Shown in pieces: positions 36,002-44,219 of a stretch of DNA of 64,000 nt. Source of the stretch: Mycobacterium sp. 852002-50816_SCH5313054-b. Lineage in GTDB: Bacteria > Actinomycetota > Actinomycetes > Mycobacteriales > Mycobacteriaceae. Position numbers and translations under genes: made by a program. The notes under the pieces are model-generated. The model saw only the letters and a list, made by a program, of their open reading frames with translations. It did no database searches and was not told the DNA's origin. Numbering within the stretch: the first letter of the stretch is position 1; every line of letters starts with the position of its first letter. The DNA lies in the NCBI RefSeq assembly GCF_001667185.1, contig NZ_LZIC01000137.1, forward strand, positions 1 through 64,000. Direction: 5' to 3'.

Positions 36002-36687
36002 CCCTTCTCCGGCTCCTCGCCCGGCTTGGCGTGCCGGGCGTCGTCCGTGCGGATCACCTCGGTCTTGGCGTCGTCGCCCGCCGTCGTCGGGATCGTTTCG
36101 GTGGGCGCCTCGCGCTCGGCGGTCGCGATTGACCCGGTGCGCTCCTCGGCCTGGGCCCCGGCGGCCGTCTGCGCGGGGATCTCGCCGGTGGGCGCCTCGT
36201 CGCCGCGAACGGCGGAGAACACGTCGGTGTCGGCCCGCTCCTCGTCCGCGCCGTCCGCGCGGGCCGGCGGGTTGCGGTCGATCCGCCAGCGACCGACGGC
36301 CACGCCGATGATCCCGGGCAAGAACACGAGGAGCGCGGTGAACGCCGCGAACGTCGTCACCTCGTTGATCAGGCCCCCGGTGTACAGCCCCTGGTACACC
36401 AGCGCGATGAGCCAGGCGACGGCGCCGCTGACGATGCCCGCGAACAGGCCGGCCAGCAGCCAGGTCATCGCCAGGTCCTGGCGGCGATCCGGATCCGGCT
36501 GGGCCTTGGCGTCCGCCCGGCCGTCGAGCACCCCCCAGATGACCGCGCCGATCACGAACACGATCAGCAGCGCGATGCTGATCAGACCGGCCTGTGTCTG
36601 CCACGCGTTGATGAGCGCACCTTGGAGCAATCGCAGTACCACCATGGCCGCGGCGAACACCAATCCGCGCAGCATCCAGTTCCTCAT
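35998..36687 (-). CDS. Conserved membrane protein (Rv2536-like)
   Basis: This 229-residue protein has about four transmembrane segments: GLVFAAAMVVLRLLQGALI, LISIALLIVFVIGAVIWGV, WLLAGLFAGIVSGAVAWLIALVY and FAAFTALLVFLPGIIGVAVG. A cytoplasmic, acidic and Thr/Glu-rich tail of about 85 residues follows (DEERADTDVF to KPGEEPEKG). The tail looks disordered and has several threonines in acidic context that a Ser/Thr kinase might use, which is speculation. It matches Rv2536 in place and size, between aroQ and pepQ. The function is unknown. Confidence 0.85.
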   Translation of the reverse strand: MRNWMLRGLVFAAAMVVLRLLQGALINAWQTQAGLISIALLIVFVIGAVIWGVLDGRADAKAQPDPDRRQDLAMTWLLAGLFAGIVSGAVAWLIALVYQGLYTGGLINEVTTFAAFTALLVFLPGIIGVAVGRWRIDRNPPARADGADEERADTDVFSAVRGDEAPTGEIPAQTAAGAQAEERTGSIATAEREAPTETIPTTAGDDAKTEVIRTDDARHAKPGEEPEKG

Positions 36688-36720
36688 GAAGGAAAAGCGT
36701 AGCGAGTACCGTCAAGGGTC

Positions 36721-37836
36721 GTGACACATTCCCAGCGTCGAGACAATCTGAAAGCGCAAATCGGAGCCAGCGGGCTGGACGCGATGCTGGTCACGGACCT
36801 GATCAACGTGCGCTACCTGTCGGGTTTCACCGGCTCGAACGGCGCGTTGCTGGTTTTCGCCGACGACCGGGGGCCAGTGCTGGCCACCGACGGCCGGTAC
36901 CGCACGCAGGCGGCGGCGCAGGCACCCGACGTCGAGGTGGCCATCGAGCGGGCCGTCGGGCGCCACCTGGTCGGCCGGGCCGCCGATGCCGGCGTCGGCA
37001 AGCTGGGCTTCGAGAGCAACGTGGTCACCGTCGACGGCTTCGACGCCCTCAGGGGCGAGGTGGAGGACCGCAAGGCGGCCACCGAGCTGGTGCGGGCCGC
37101 CGGGACCGTCGAGGCGCTGCGCGAGGTCAAGGACGCCGGCGAGGTGGCGCTGCTGCGGCTGGCCTGCGAGGCCGCCGACGCCGCGCTGGCCGACCTGGTG
37201 GAGCGCGGCGGCCTGCGGCCCGGACGGACCGAACGCGAGGTGAGCCGCGAGCTGGAGTCGCTGATGCTCGACCACGGCGCGGACGCGATCTCGTTCGACA
37301 CCATCGTGGCCGCCGGGCCGAATTCGGCCATCCCGCACCACCGCCCGACCGACGCGGTGCTGGCCGCAGGCGATTTCGTCAAGATCGACTTCGGCGCCCT
37401 GGTCGCCGGTTATCACTCCGACATGACCCGCACGTTCGTGCTGGGCAAGGCGGCCGACTGGCAGCTGGAGATCTATCGGCTGGTCGCCGACGCGCAGCGG
37501 GCCGGCCGGGAGGCGCTGAAGCCGGGAGCCGACCTGCGCGAGGTGGACGCCGCGGCGCGGCAGCTGATCGCGGACGCCGGCTACGGCGAGCAGTTCGGCC
37601 ACGGTTTGGGCCACGGAGTGGGCCTGCAGATCCACGAAGCGCCGGGAATCGGCGCCACGTCCGCCGGTACACTGCTTGCGGGCTCCGTGGTGACCGTGGA
37701 GCCCGGCGTCTACTTACCCGGCCGCGGCGGTGTCCGCATCGAGGACACCCTGGTGGTGGCCGACGGTAGGTCGCACAGCGCCGGGGAGACCCCGGAACTA
37801 CTGACCCGGTTCCCCAAAGAACTGGCCATCCTCTAG
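36721..37836 (+). CDS. pepQ: M24 Xaa-Pro dipeptidase/aminopeptidase
   Basis: This 371-residue M24 metallopeptidase has an N-terminal creatinase-like domain (LVTDLINVRYLSGFTGSNGAL) and a pita-bread catalytic domain. Metal ligands are visible in VKIDFGALVAGYHSDMTRTF (two Asp), GHGLGHGVGLQIHEAP (His), VVTVEPGVYLP (Glu) and GVRIEDTLVV (Glu). It cleaves Xaa-Pro bonds near peptide N-termini. GTG at 36721 is used. efp begins 14 bp after its stop and nusB and an Rv2532c-like gene follow, a conserved order. Confidence 0.94.
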   Translation: MTHSQRRDNLKAQIGASGLDAMLVTDLINVRYLSGFTGSNGALLVFADDRGPVLATDGRYRTQAAAQAPDVEVAIERAVGRHLVGRAADAGVGKLGFESNVVTVDGFDALRGEVEDRKAATELVRAAGTVEALREVKDAGEVALLRLACEAADAALADLVERGGLRPGRTEREVSRELESLMLDHGADAISFDTIVAAGPNSAIPHHRPTDAVLAAGDFVKIDFGALVAGYHSDMTRTFVLGKAADWQLEIYRLVADAQRAGREALKPGADLREVDAAARQLIADAGYGEQFGHGLGHGVGLQIHEAPGIGATSAGTLLAGSVVTVEPGVYLPGRGGVRIEDTLVVADGRSHSAGETPELLTRFPKELAIL

Positions 37837-37850
37837 GAGATATACCGACC

Positions 37851-38414
37851 GTGGCTTCGACTGCCGACTTCAAAAATGGGCTTGTCCTGGTAATCGACGG
37901 CCAGCTGTGGCAGATCGTCGAATTTCAGCACGTCAAACCCGGCAAGGGGCCGGCCTTCGTGCGCACCAAGCTCAAGAACGTGCTGTCCGGCAAGGTGGTC
38001 GACAAGACGTACAACGCCGGCGTGAAGGTGGACACGGCGACCGTGGACCGGCGGGACACCACCTACCTGTACCGCGACGGCTCGGACTTCGTGTTCATGG
38101 ACAGCCAGGACTACGAGCAGCACCACCTGCCGGAGTCCCTGGTCGGCGACGACGCCCGATTCCTGCTGGAGGGCCTGCCCGTGCAGGTCGCCTTCCACAA
38201 CGGGGCGCCGCTGTACCTCGAGCTGCCGGTGTCCGTCGAGCTGGAGGTCAGCCACACCGAGCCCGGCCTGCAGGGCGACCGGTCCAGCGCGGGCACCAAG
38301 CCTGCCACCGTGGAGACGGGCGCGGAGATCCAGGTGCCGCTGTTCATCAACACCGGGGACAAGCTGAAGGTGGACACGCGCGACGGCAGCTACCTGGGCC
38401 GCGTCAACGCGTGA
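37851..38414 (+). CDS. efp: Elongation factor P
   Basis: This 187-residue translation factor rescues ribosomes stalled at polyproline stretches. It has the three EF-P domains: an N-terminal KOW-like domain with VEFQHVKPGKGPAFVRTKLKN, where the lysine in KPGKGPA is the modification-loop position; an OB domain with DGSDFVFMDSQDYEQHHL; and a second OB domain ending VDTRDGSYLGRVNA. GTG at 37851 follows AGGAGA. It overlaps nusB by 4 bp (GTGA). Confidence 0.97.
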   Translation: MASTADFKNGLVLVIDGQLWQIVEFQHVKPGKGPAFVRTKLKNVLSGKVVDKTYNAGVKVDTATVDRRDTTYLYRDGSDFVFMDSQDYEQHHLPESLVGDDARFLLEGLPVQVAFHNGAPLYLELPVSVELEVSHTEPGLQGDRSSAGTKPATVETGAEIQVPLFINTGDKLKVDTRDGSYLGRVNA

Positions 38415-38875
38415 GCCGGCCCCCCAAAGGACGTCATCAGGCGCGCAAGCGCGCCGTCGACCTGCTGTTCGAGGCCGAGGCCCGGGGGCTGAGCCCGGCG
38501 GAGGTCGTCGACGTCCGCACCGCGCTGTCCGACGCGAACCCGGACGTGTCGCCGCTGTACCCGTACACGACCGCGGCGGCCCGCGGGGTCAGCGAACACG
38601 CCGCCCACATCGACGACCTGATCAGCTCGCACCTGCAGGGCTGGACGCTGGACCGGCTGCCCGCCGTGGACCGGGCCATCCTGCGGGTCGCGGTGTGGGA
38701 GCTGCTCTACGCCGACGACGTGCCGGAGCCGGTCGCCGTCGACGAGGCCGTGCAGCTGGCCAAGGAGCTGTCCACCGACGACTCGCCGGGCTTCGTCAAC
38801 GGGGTGCTGGGCCAGGTCATGCTGGTGACACCGCAGATCCGGGCGGCGGCCAAGGCGGTCCGGAAAGAACCATGA
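38411..38875 (+). CDS. nusB: Transcription antitermination protein NusB
   Basis: This 154-residue all-helical protein binds boxA RNA with NusE/S10 in rRNA antitermination. Typical segments are PPKGRHQARKRAVDLLFEAEARG, YPYTTAAARGVSEHAAHIDDLI, WTLDRLPAVDRAILRVAVWELLYADDVPEPVAVDEAVQLAKELS and GFVNGVLGQV. GTG at 38411 overlaps efp by 4 bp and the stop overlaps the next gene by 4 bp, so efp-nusB-Rv2532c-like is one coupled unit. Confidence 0.96.
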   Translation: MSRPPKGRHQARKRAVDLLFEAEARGLSPAEVVDVRTALSDANPDVSPLYPYTTAAARGVSEHAAHIDDLISSHLQGWTLDRLPAVDRAILRVAVWELLYADDVPEPVAVDEAVQLAKELSTDDSPGFVNGVLGQVMLVTPQIRAAAKAVRKEP

Positions 38876-39258
38876 CGCGGCTGGAGCTGCGCGCCGCCGT
38901 CGCTGCCTTCCTGGCCGCGACGGTGGTGCTGGGTGCCGTGGTCTGCGCCGCGTACGGGTGGACCGTCGCCGCCTCTGCGCTGGCGATCTACGCGCTGGGC
39001 GTGGGCGGCTGGCTCTACCACTCGATCGAAAGACTGATCGTGGCCCGCCGCATCAGCACGGTCCGCTCGGCGGCCCGGCCGCTGCAGCCGCTGCTGCCGG
39101 TGATGGCCGCCATCATGGGCCTGACGCAGGCCGTCGTGCGGTCACTCAGCGACGTCACCGAGCTGCCGGCGCGCAGCCGGGAGCTTCCAGTGCTGCGGTG
39201 GGTGGACGGCCGGGCGAATCGGCGGATCGTGGACAGCGACGACGAACTGGACGGCTGA
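38872..39258 (+). CDS. Small membrane protein (Rv2532c-like)
   Basis: This 128-residue protein has two transmembrane segments (AAFLAATVVLGAVVCAAYGW and VAASALAIYALGVGGWLYHS), then a basic cytoplasmic part with a second weakly hydrophobic stretch (LLPVMAAIMGLTQAVV) and an acidic end SDDELDG. It matches Rv2532c in place and size. No function is known. ATG at 38872 overlaps nusB by 4 bp. Confidence 0.82.
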   Translation: MTRLELRAAVAAFLAATVVLGAVVCAAYGWTVAASALAIYALGVGGWLYHSIERLIVARRISTVRSAARPLQPLLPVMAAIMGLTQAVVRSLSDVTELPARSRELPVLRWVDGRANRRIVDSDDELDG

Positions 39259-39320
39259 CCCGCTGAGAACACTGGCGTGAAACGGTACTGCGGTGGCCGG
39301 AGCGGGGCCACAATGGCCAG

Positions 39321-42164
39321 ATGGATCGAGACAGCGCCCGCCCGCGCCGGCTTCGTGTGTCGGCGCTGGCCGCCGTGGCCAACCCGTCGCACACGCGCCT
39401 GGACACCTGGAACCTGCTCGACGACGCGTGCCGGCACCTCGCCGAAGTGGACCTCGCCGGCCTGGACAAGACGCACGACATGTGCCGGGTGCAGCGGCTG
39501 ATGAATCGGCTCGCCGCCTACGAGCGGTACTGGCTGTACCCCGGCGCGGCGAACCTGGCGACCTTCCGCGCCCACCTCGACTCGCTGTCGACGGTGCGGC
39601 TCGCCGAGGAGGTGTCGCTGGCCGTGCGACTGTTGAGCGAATACGGAGACCGCGCAGGGCTTTTCGACACCTCCGCGCCCCTGGCCGAGCAGGAGCTGGT
39701 GGCCCAGGCCAAGCAGCAGCAGTTCTACACGGTGCTGCTCGCCGACGACGCCCCGGCGACGGCGCCCGACAGCCTGGCCGAGTGCCTGCGGGCGTTGCGC
39801 CGACCGTCCGACAACGTGCAGTACGAGCTGCTCGTGGTGGGAAGCATCGAGGACGCGATCACCGCGGTCGCGCTGAACGGGGAGATCCAGGCCGCGATCA
39901 TCCGCCACGACCTGCCGCTGCGGTCCCGCGACCGGGTGCCGTTGATGAACACCCTGCTCGGCCCGGCCGGCGACGACGTGGTGGTGCGAGACACCCAGGA
40001 CTGGGTCGAATGCGCCGAATGGATCCGGGAGCTGCGGCCACACATCGACCTCTACCTGCTCACCGACGAGTCGATCGCCGCGGAGACCGAGGACGAACCC
40101 GACGTCTACGACCGCACGTTCTACCGGCTCAACGACGTCACCGACCTGAACAGCACCATCCTCGGGGGCCTGCGAAACCGTTTCAGCACACCGTTTTTCG
40201 ACGCCCTGTGCGCGTACGCCGCGGCCCCGGTCGGCCAATTCCACGCGCTGCCCGTCGCGCGCGGCGCCAGCATCTTCAATTCCAAGACCCTGCAGGACAT
40301 GGGGGAGTTCTACGGCCGCAACATCTTCATGGCCGAGACCTCCACCACGTCCGGGGGATTGGACTCGCTGCTGGACCCGCACGGCAACATCAAGGCGGCG
40401 ATGGACAAGGCGGCCGTGACGTGGAACTCCAACCACACCTATTTCGTGACCAACGGCACCTCGACCGCCAACAAGATCGTCGTGCAGGCGCTCACGCGCC
40501 CCGGCGACATCGTGCTGATCGACCGCAACTGCCACAAGTCGCACCACTACGGCCTGGTGCTCGCCGGGGCCTACCCGCTGTACCTGGACGCCTATCCGCT
40601 GCCCGAGTACGCGATCTACGGGGCCGTGTCGCTGCACACGATCAAGCAGGCGCTGCTCGACCTGGAGGCCGCCGGCCAGCTGCATCGGGTGCGCATGCTG
40701 CTGCTCACCAACTGCACCTTCGACGGCGTCGTCTACAACCCCCGCCGCGTGATGGAGGAGGTGCTGGCGATCAAGCCCGACATCTGCTTCTTGTGGGACG
40801 AGGCGTGGTACGCGTTCGCCACCGCGGTGCCGTGGGCCCGGCAGCGGACCGCGATGATCTCCGCCGAACGGCTCGAGCAGATGCTGGCGTCACCGGAATA
40901 CGCTGGCCAATACCGGGATTGGGCCGCGGAGATGGAGGGGGTGGACCGATCCGAGTGGGTGCAGCGCCGGCTGCTGCCCGACCCCGCCCGGGCGCGGGTG
41001 CGCGTGTACGCCACGCACTCCACGCACAAGTCGCTGTCGGCGTTCCGGCAGGCGTCGATGGTCCACGTCCGCGACCAGGATTTCAAGGCGCTGACCCGCG
41101 ACGCGTTCGCCGAGGCGTTTTTGACCCACACCTCGACGTCGCCGAATCAGCAGCTGCTGGCGTCGCTGGACCTGGCGCGCCGGCAGGTCGACATCGAAGG
41201 CTTCGAGCTGGTCCGCAACGTCTACAACATGTCGCTGGTCTTTCGGCACCGGGTCCGCAAGGACCGGTTGATCGGCAAGTGGTTCCGCATCCTCGACGAG
41301 TCCGACCTGGTGCCCGACGAATTCCGGGCGTCGTCGGTCAGCTCCTACCGACAGGTCAGGCAGGGCGCGCTGGCCGAGTGGAACGAGGCGTGGCGCTCCG
41401 ATCAGTTCGTGCTCGACGCGACGCGGGTCACCCTGTTCATCGGCAAGACCGGCATGAACGGCTACGACTTCCGCGAGAAGATCCTGATGGACCGCTTCGG
41501 TATCCAGATCAACAAGACTTCGATCAACAGCGTGCTGCTGATCTTCACCATCGGGGTCACCTGGTCGAGCGTGCACTACCTGCTCGACGTGCTGCGGCGG
41601 ATCGCGACCGACTTCGAGCGCAGCGAGAGCATCGGCGGCAAGGAGGACCGCGCCCTGCAGCAGCGCCGGGTGGAGGAAATCACCGAGGACCTGCCGCACC
41701 TGCCCGACTTCAGCGAATTCGACGTCGCCTTCCGCCCCGTGGACGCGTGCACGTTCGGCGACATGCGCTCGGCGTTCTACGCCGGGTACGAGGAGTCGGA
41801 CCGCGAGCACGTCCTGATCGGCATGGCGGGACGGCGGCTGGCCGAGGGCAAGACGCTGGTGTCCACCACCTTCGTGGTGCCCTACCCGCCGGGCTTCCCG
41901 GTGCTGGTCCCGGGCCAGGTGGTGTCCAAGGAGATCGTCTACTTCCTCGCGCAGCTGGACGTCAAGGAAATCCACGGTTACAACCCCGATCTCGGGCTGT
42001 CGGTGTTCACCGACGCGGCGCTGGCCCGCATGGAGGCGCAGCGCAACGCGGCGACGGCCGCGGTGGGTTCGGCGTTCCCGGCCTTCGAGCTGCCCCCGAA
42101 CGGCCCCGCGGCCTCGGCGCGCAACGGCGGCAGCGTCGCGCAGCCGGTGAACGAACGCGCCTGA
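39321..42164 (+). CDS. PLP-dependent Orn/Lys/Arg-type amino acid decarboxylase (Rv2531c-like)
   Basis: This 947-residue fold-type I PLP enzyme of the inducible Lys/Arg/Orn decarboxylase group resembles Rv2531c. A receiver-like N-terminal wing domain (about 140-270, with AAIIRHDLPLRSRD) precedes the core. There TYFVTNGTSTANKIVVQAL binds phosphate, DICFLWDEAWYAF gives the PLP-binding Asp, and ATHSTHKSLSAFRQ gives the Schiff-base lysine. The N-terminal 130 residues are an addition over enteric enzymes. The substrate could be arginine, lysine or ornithine and cannot be told from sequence alone. It is the last gene before the accessory stretch. Confidence 0.88.
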   Translation: MDRDSARPRRLRVSALAAVANPSHTRLDTWNLLDDACRHLAEVDLAGLDKTHDMCRVQRLMNRLAAYERYWLYPGAANLATFRAHLDSLSTVRLAEEVSLAVRLLSEYGDRAGLFDTSAPLAEQELVAQAKQQQFYTVLLADDAPATAPDSLAECLRALRRPSDNVQYELLVVGSIEDAITAVALNGEIQAAIIRHDLPLRSRDRVPLMNTLLGPAGDDVVVRDTQDWVECAEWIRELRPHIDLYLLTDESIAAETEDEPDVYDRTFYRLNDVTDLNSTILGGLRNRFSTPFFDALCAYAAAPVGQFHALPVARGASIFNSKTLQDMGEFYGRNIFMAETSTTSGGLDSLLDPHGNIKAAMDKAAVTWNSNHTYFVTNGTSTANKIVVQALTRPGDIVLIDRNCHKSHHYGLVLAGAYPLYLDAYPLPEYAIYGAVSLHTIKQALLDLEAAGQLHRVRMLLLTNCTFDGVVYNPRRVMEEVLAIKPDICFLWDEAWYAFATAVPWARQRTAMISAERLEQMLASPEYAGQYRDWAAEMEGVDRSEWVQRRLLPDPARARVRVYATHSTHKSLSAFRQASMVHVRDQDFKALTRDAFAEAFLTHTSTSPNQQLLASLDLARRQVDIEGFELVRNVYNMSLVFRHRVRKDRLIGKWFRILDESDLVPDEFRASSVSSYRQVRQGALAEWNEAWRSDQFVLDATRVTLFIGKTGMNGYDFREKILMDRFGIQINKTSINSVLLIFTIGVTWSSVHYLLDVLRRIATDFERSESIGGKEDRALQQRRVEEITEDLPHLPDFSEFDVAFRPVDACTFGDMRSAFYAGYEESDREHVLIGMAGRRLAEGKTLVSTTFVVPYPPGFPVLVPGQVVSKEIVYFLAQLDVKEIHGYNPDLGLSVFTDAALARMEAQRNAATAAVGSAFPAFELPPNGPAASARNGGSVAQPVNERA

Positions 42165-42170
42165 GCGGCG

Positions 42171-42392
42171 CTATCCGGCGACGGCCGGCCAGTCCGACAG
42201 GCCCTGCCGGATTCCCCGCGCGATCGCGTCCTTTCGGGCGGGGCTGCCGGTCGGAGCCGCCTGTTGGCAGCTGCAGCTGAGGGTGCTGAACGCGCCCGGA
42301 TCGGCGCCCGCCGGTGCCGACCCGGCGACGCCGAAGCCGAGTGCAATGGCGAGGCCGGCCAGCATTTTGGTGGTCAAGCGCGGCTTAGGTAT
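42171..42392 (-). CDS. Small secreted protein with likely AUA or downstream start
   Basis: The C-terminal part encodes a signal peptide (KPRLTTKMLAGLAIALGFGVAGSAPAGA) and a mature domain of about 45 residues starting DPGAFSTLSCSCQ, a pattern I associate with a family of short secreted mycobacterial proteins. There is no ATG where the signal peptide should begin. ATA at 42392 sits 7 nt after AAGGAGG, overlaps the 3' end of the upstream gene by 8 bp, and would give a 73-residue protein with a proper basic N-terminus. TTG at 42377 or ATG at 42365 are the conventional alternatives. The function is unknown. Confidence 0.6.
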   Translation of the reverse strand: MPKPRLTTKMLAGLAIALGFGVAGSAPAGADPGAFSTLSCSCQQAAPTGSPARKDAIARGIRQGLSDWPAVAG

Positions 42393-42738
42393 GACGACCC
42401 CTCCTTCGGGCGACCTCGTCGCTGCGCCGCGCCGCCCTGCGCGTCGTGAGATGGGCCGCATCGCCTGCGGCGATCACTTCCGGCCCCGCGGGCTTGGGAG
42501 TGACGTCGACGACCCTCTCGTCGGGTTGATGAAGGCTGCTGATCAGCAGCGCGTGACAGTTATCGGCGCCATCCCGGTGGCGGGCGTAGAGATAACTGCC
42601 GGAGACGCGCTGGTCAATGTGCGCGGGCGCCACGTAGAGCGCGGCGTTCTCCATCCAGCCCATGGTGGAATCCTCGACAGCGATGGGCATTCCGCCCGGA
42701 AGGTGGGCGAGCGCCCGGCGCAATTCCTCGACATTCAT
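42385..42738 (-). CDS. Conserved hypothetical protein
   Basis: This 117-residue protein has a compact N-terminal part (MNVEELRRALAHLPGGMPIAV, SYLYARHRDGADNCHALLISSL) and a charged Arg-rich tail (RRAARRSDEVARRRGRH) that may be disordered. I do not recognise a family with confidence. The start at 42738 lies 24 bp from the first 11-bp operator repeat, on the other side from the sensor kinase, so it could share that regulation. Its 3' end overlaps the probable start of the small secreted protein. Confidence 0.6.
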   Translation of the reverse strand: MNVEELRRALAHLPGGMPIAVEDSTMGWMENAALYVAPAHIDQRVSGSYLYARHRDGADNCHALLISSLHQPDERVVDVTPKPAGPEVIAAGDAAHLTTRRAARRSDEVARRRGRHT

Positions 42739-42762
42739 TGCAATGCCAGCCTACGAGCGGGT

Positions 42763-42784
42763 CGCTGAGAAGCCGCTGAGAAGC
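42763..42784 (+). promoter_or_regulatory. Tandem 11-bp repeat ahead of the sensor kinase
   Basis: CGCTGAGAAGC occurs twice without a gap (42763-42773 and 42774-42784), followed by a weaker TGCTGAACT at 42786. An 11-bp direct repeat fits an OmpR-type regulator dimer binding one DNA face. The same pattern occurs at 45493-45514 and 47118-47139 ahead of the other two transcripts of the module. Confidence 0.75.
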
Positions 42785-42836
42785 ATGCTGAACTGGAGTG
42801 TTTCCAGCCGCCGCGCGGCATACCAGAATCGCAGAT

Positions 42837-44207
42837 GTGCGGGTGTCTGCCGTCTTCAACATGGGTATCTCCGCCCGCTCGGCCGCGGTCGCCGCGGTCG
42901 TCGTATCGGTGGCCCTCGCTTTTGCCGGCGCGGGCCTCGAGGCGATCCTGTACCGGTCGTTGTTGGCCGGTGTGGACGATGCCGCCGCCGGCAGGGTGCG
43001 CAACATCGCGGAGGCGCTGCAGTCCGAGCCGATCAACGATCTCGAGAGCGACCTTTTCTCGGTCGACCAGCGCGTGGTCGCAGTCCAATTGATCGCCCCG
43101 GATGGCAAGGTGATCCGGCGGTCGGGGTCCGCGCCCGAAAGACCATTGATCCCCATGACCCAGTTCGGCCCCAACCTGCGCCGCGGCATGCCCGACGACG
43201 CGGTGCCGGGCGACGACATGCGTGTCAGCGGACAACGGGTCGCAACTCGGTACGGCGATTACACGGTGCTCGTCGGAGGCGGCAGCGAAGCCGTCGAGGC
43301 GACTGCGCGGACCGTCGCGCTGCTGTTGGCCTGCGGGGCCCCGATCATCATCGCGGTGGCGGGGGCCGCAAGCTACTGGCTGGTCCGCCGGTCGCTGCAA
43401 TCCGTGGACGCGATCCGCAGCAGGGTGGCCGAAATTTCCACATCCGACCTGGCGGAACGGGTGCCCGTACCCGCCAGCCGTGACGCGATTTCGGCTCTGG
43501 CGGTCACGATGAACGAAATGCTGGCGCGCCTGGAGGCGGGCCACCGAGCCCAGCAACGGTTCCTAGGCGACGCCTCTCACGAACTGCGCAGCCCGCTGGC
43601 CACCATCATCTCCGGGTTGGAGGTCGCCGAGGCTCACCCCGAGCTCCTCAATGCCGAATTGGCGGTCAACACCCTGCTTCCCGAGGCGCACCGCATGCGC
43701 ACGCTCATCGAGGATTTGTTTCTGCTGGCCCGCGCCGACGAGCGAAACCTGGTGCGGCACAAGGAAGCGCTGGCCCTCGACGACATTGCCGAAGCCGAAG
43801 CCGACCGCGCGCGGCGCGAAGCACGATGCGCGGTCGACACCGACATCCGGCCGGCGCGTCTGACCGGTGACCCGGCGGCCATGTCCCGGATGATCCGCAA
43901 CGTCCTGGATAACGCTGTCCGCCATGCGAACTCGCGCGTCGCCATCGAAGTGGGCAACCGACACGAAACGGCCATCCTCACCATCAGTGACGACGGCCCG
44001 GGCATCCCCCCGGCCGAACGGAGCCGGGTATTCGAACGCTTCGTGCGCCTGGATCCCGACCGCTCCCGCAGCGGAGGGGGAGCCGGCCTGGGCCTGGCGA
44101 TCGTCGCCGAAATCGTCACCGCTCACGGCGGCACGGTCACCATCGACGACCGGCCCGGTGGCGGAACCACGGTGATCGTGGCATTCCCGTTGCACGCGAA
44201 CCGCTGA
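42837..44207 (+). CDS. Sensor histidine kinase of a two-component system
   Basis: The kinase has a transmembrane segment near its N-terminus (VAAVVVSVALAFAGAGLEAIL), an outside sensor region of about 130 residues, a second transmembrane segment (VALLLACGAPIIIAVAGAASYWLV), a HAMP domain (RSLQSVDAIRSRVAEISTSDLAERVPV), HisKA with FLGDASHELRSPLATI (phosphorylated His) and a HATPase domain (NVLDNAVRHA, ISDDGPGIPP, GLGLAIVAEIV). The signal is unknown. GTG at 42837 is used (456 residues); ATG at 42861 and GTG at 42798 are alternatives. Its likely partner regulator lies at 45537-46205 on the other strand. It converges with membrane protein 1 (12-bp gap). Confidence 0.9.
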   Translation: MRVSAVFNMGISARSAAVAAVVVSVALAFAGAGLEAILYRSLLAGVDDAAAGRVRNIAEALQSEPINDLESDLFSVDQRVVAVQLIAPDGKVIRRSGSAPERPLIPMTQFGPNLRRGMPDDAVPGDDMRVSGQRVATRYGDYTVLVGGGSEAVEATARTVALLLACGAPIIIAVAGAASYWLVRRSLQSVDAIRSRVAEISTSDLAERVPVPASRDAISALAVTMNEMLARLEAGHRAQQRFLGDASHELRSPLATIISGLEVAEAHPELLNAELAVNTLLPEAHRMRTLIEDLFLLARADERNLVRHKEALALDDIAEAEADRARREARCAVDTDIRPARLTGDPAAMSRMIRNVLDNAVRHANSRVAIEVGNRHETAILTISDDGPGIPPAERSRVFERFVRLDPDRSRSGGGAGLGLAIVAEIVTAHGGTVTIDDRPGGGTTVIVAFPLHANR

Positions 44208-44219
44208 CAGGGCCGTCAG

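Noticed and set aside
39266..39276. Single CGCTGAGAACA ahead of the decarboxylase, resembling the operator half-site
   Set aside because: Only one copy without the 11-bp tandem partner, so it could be chance.
39293..42280. 995-codon open frame overlapping the decarboxylase on the same strand
   Set aside because: A +2 frame of the same gene; its product is Arg/Pro/Gly-rich without PLP motifs.
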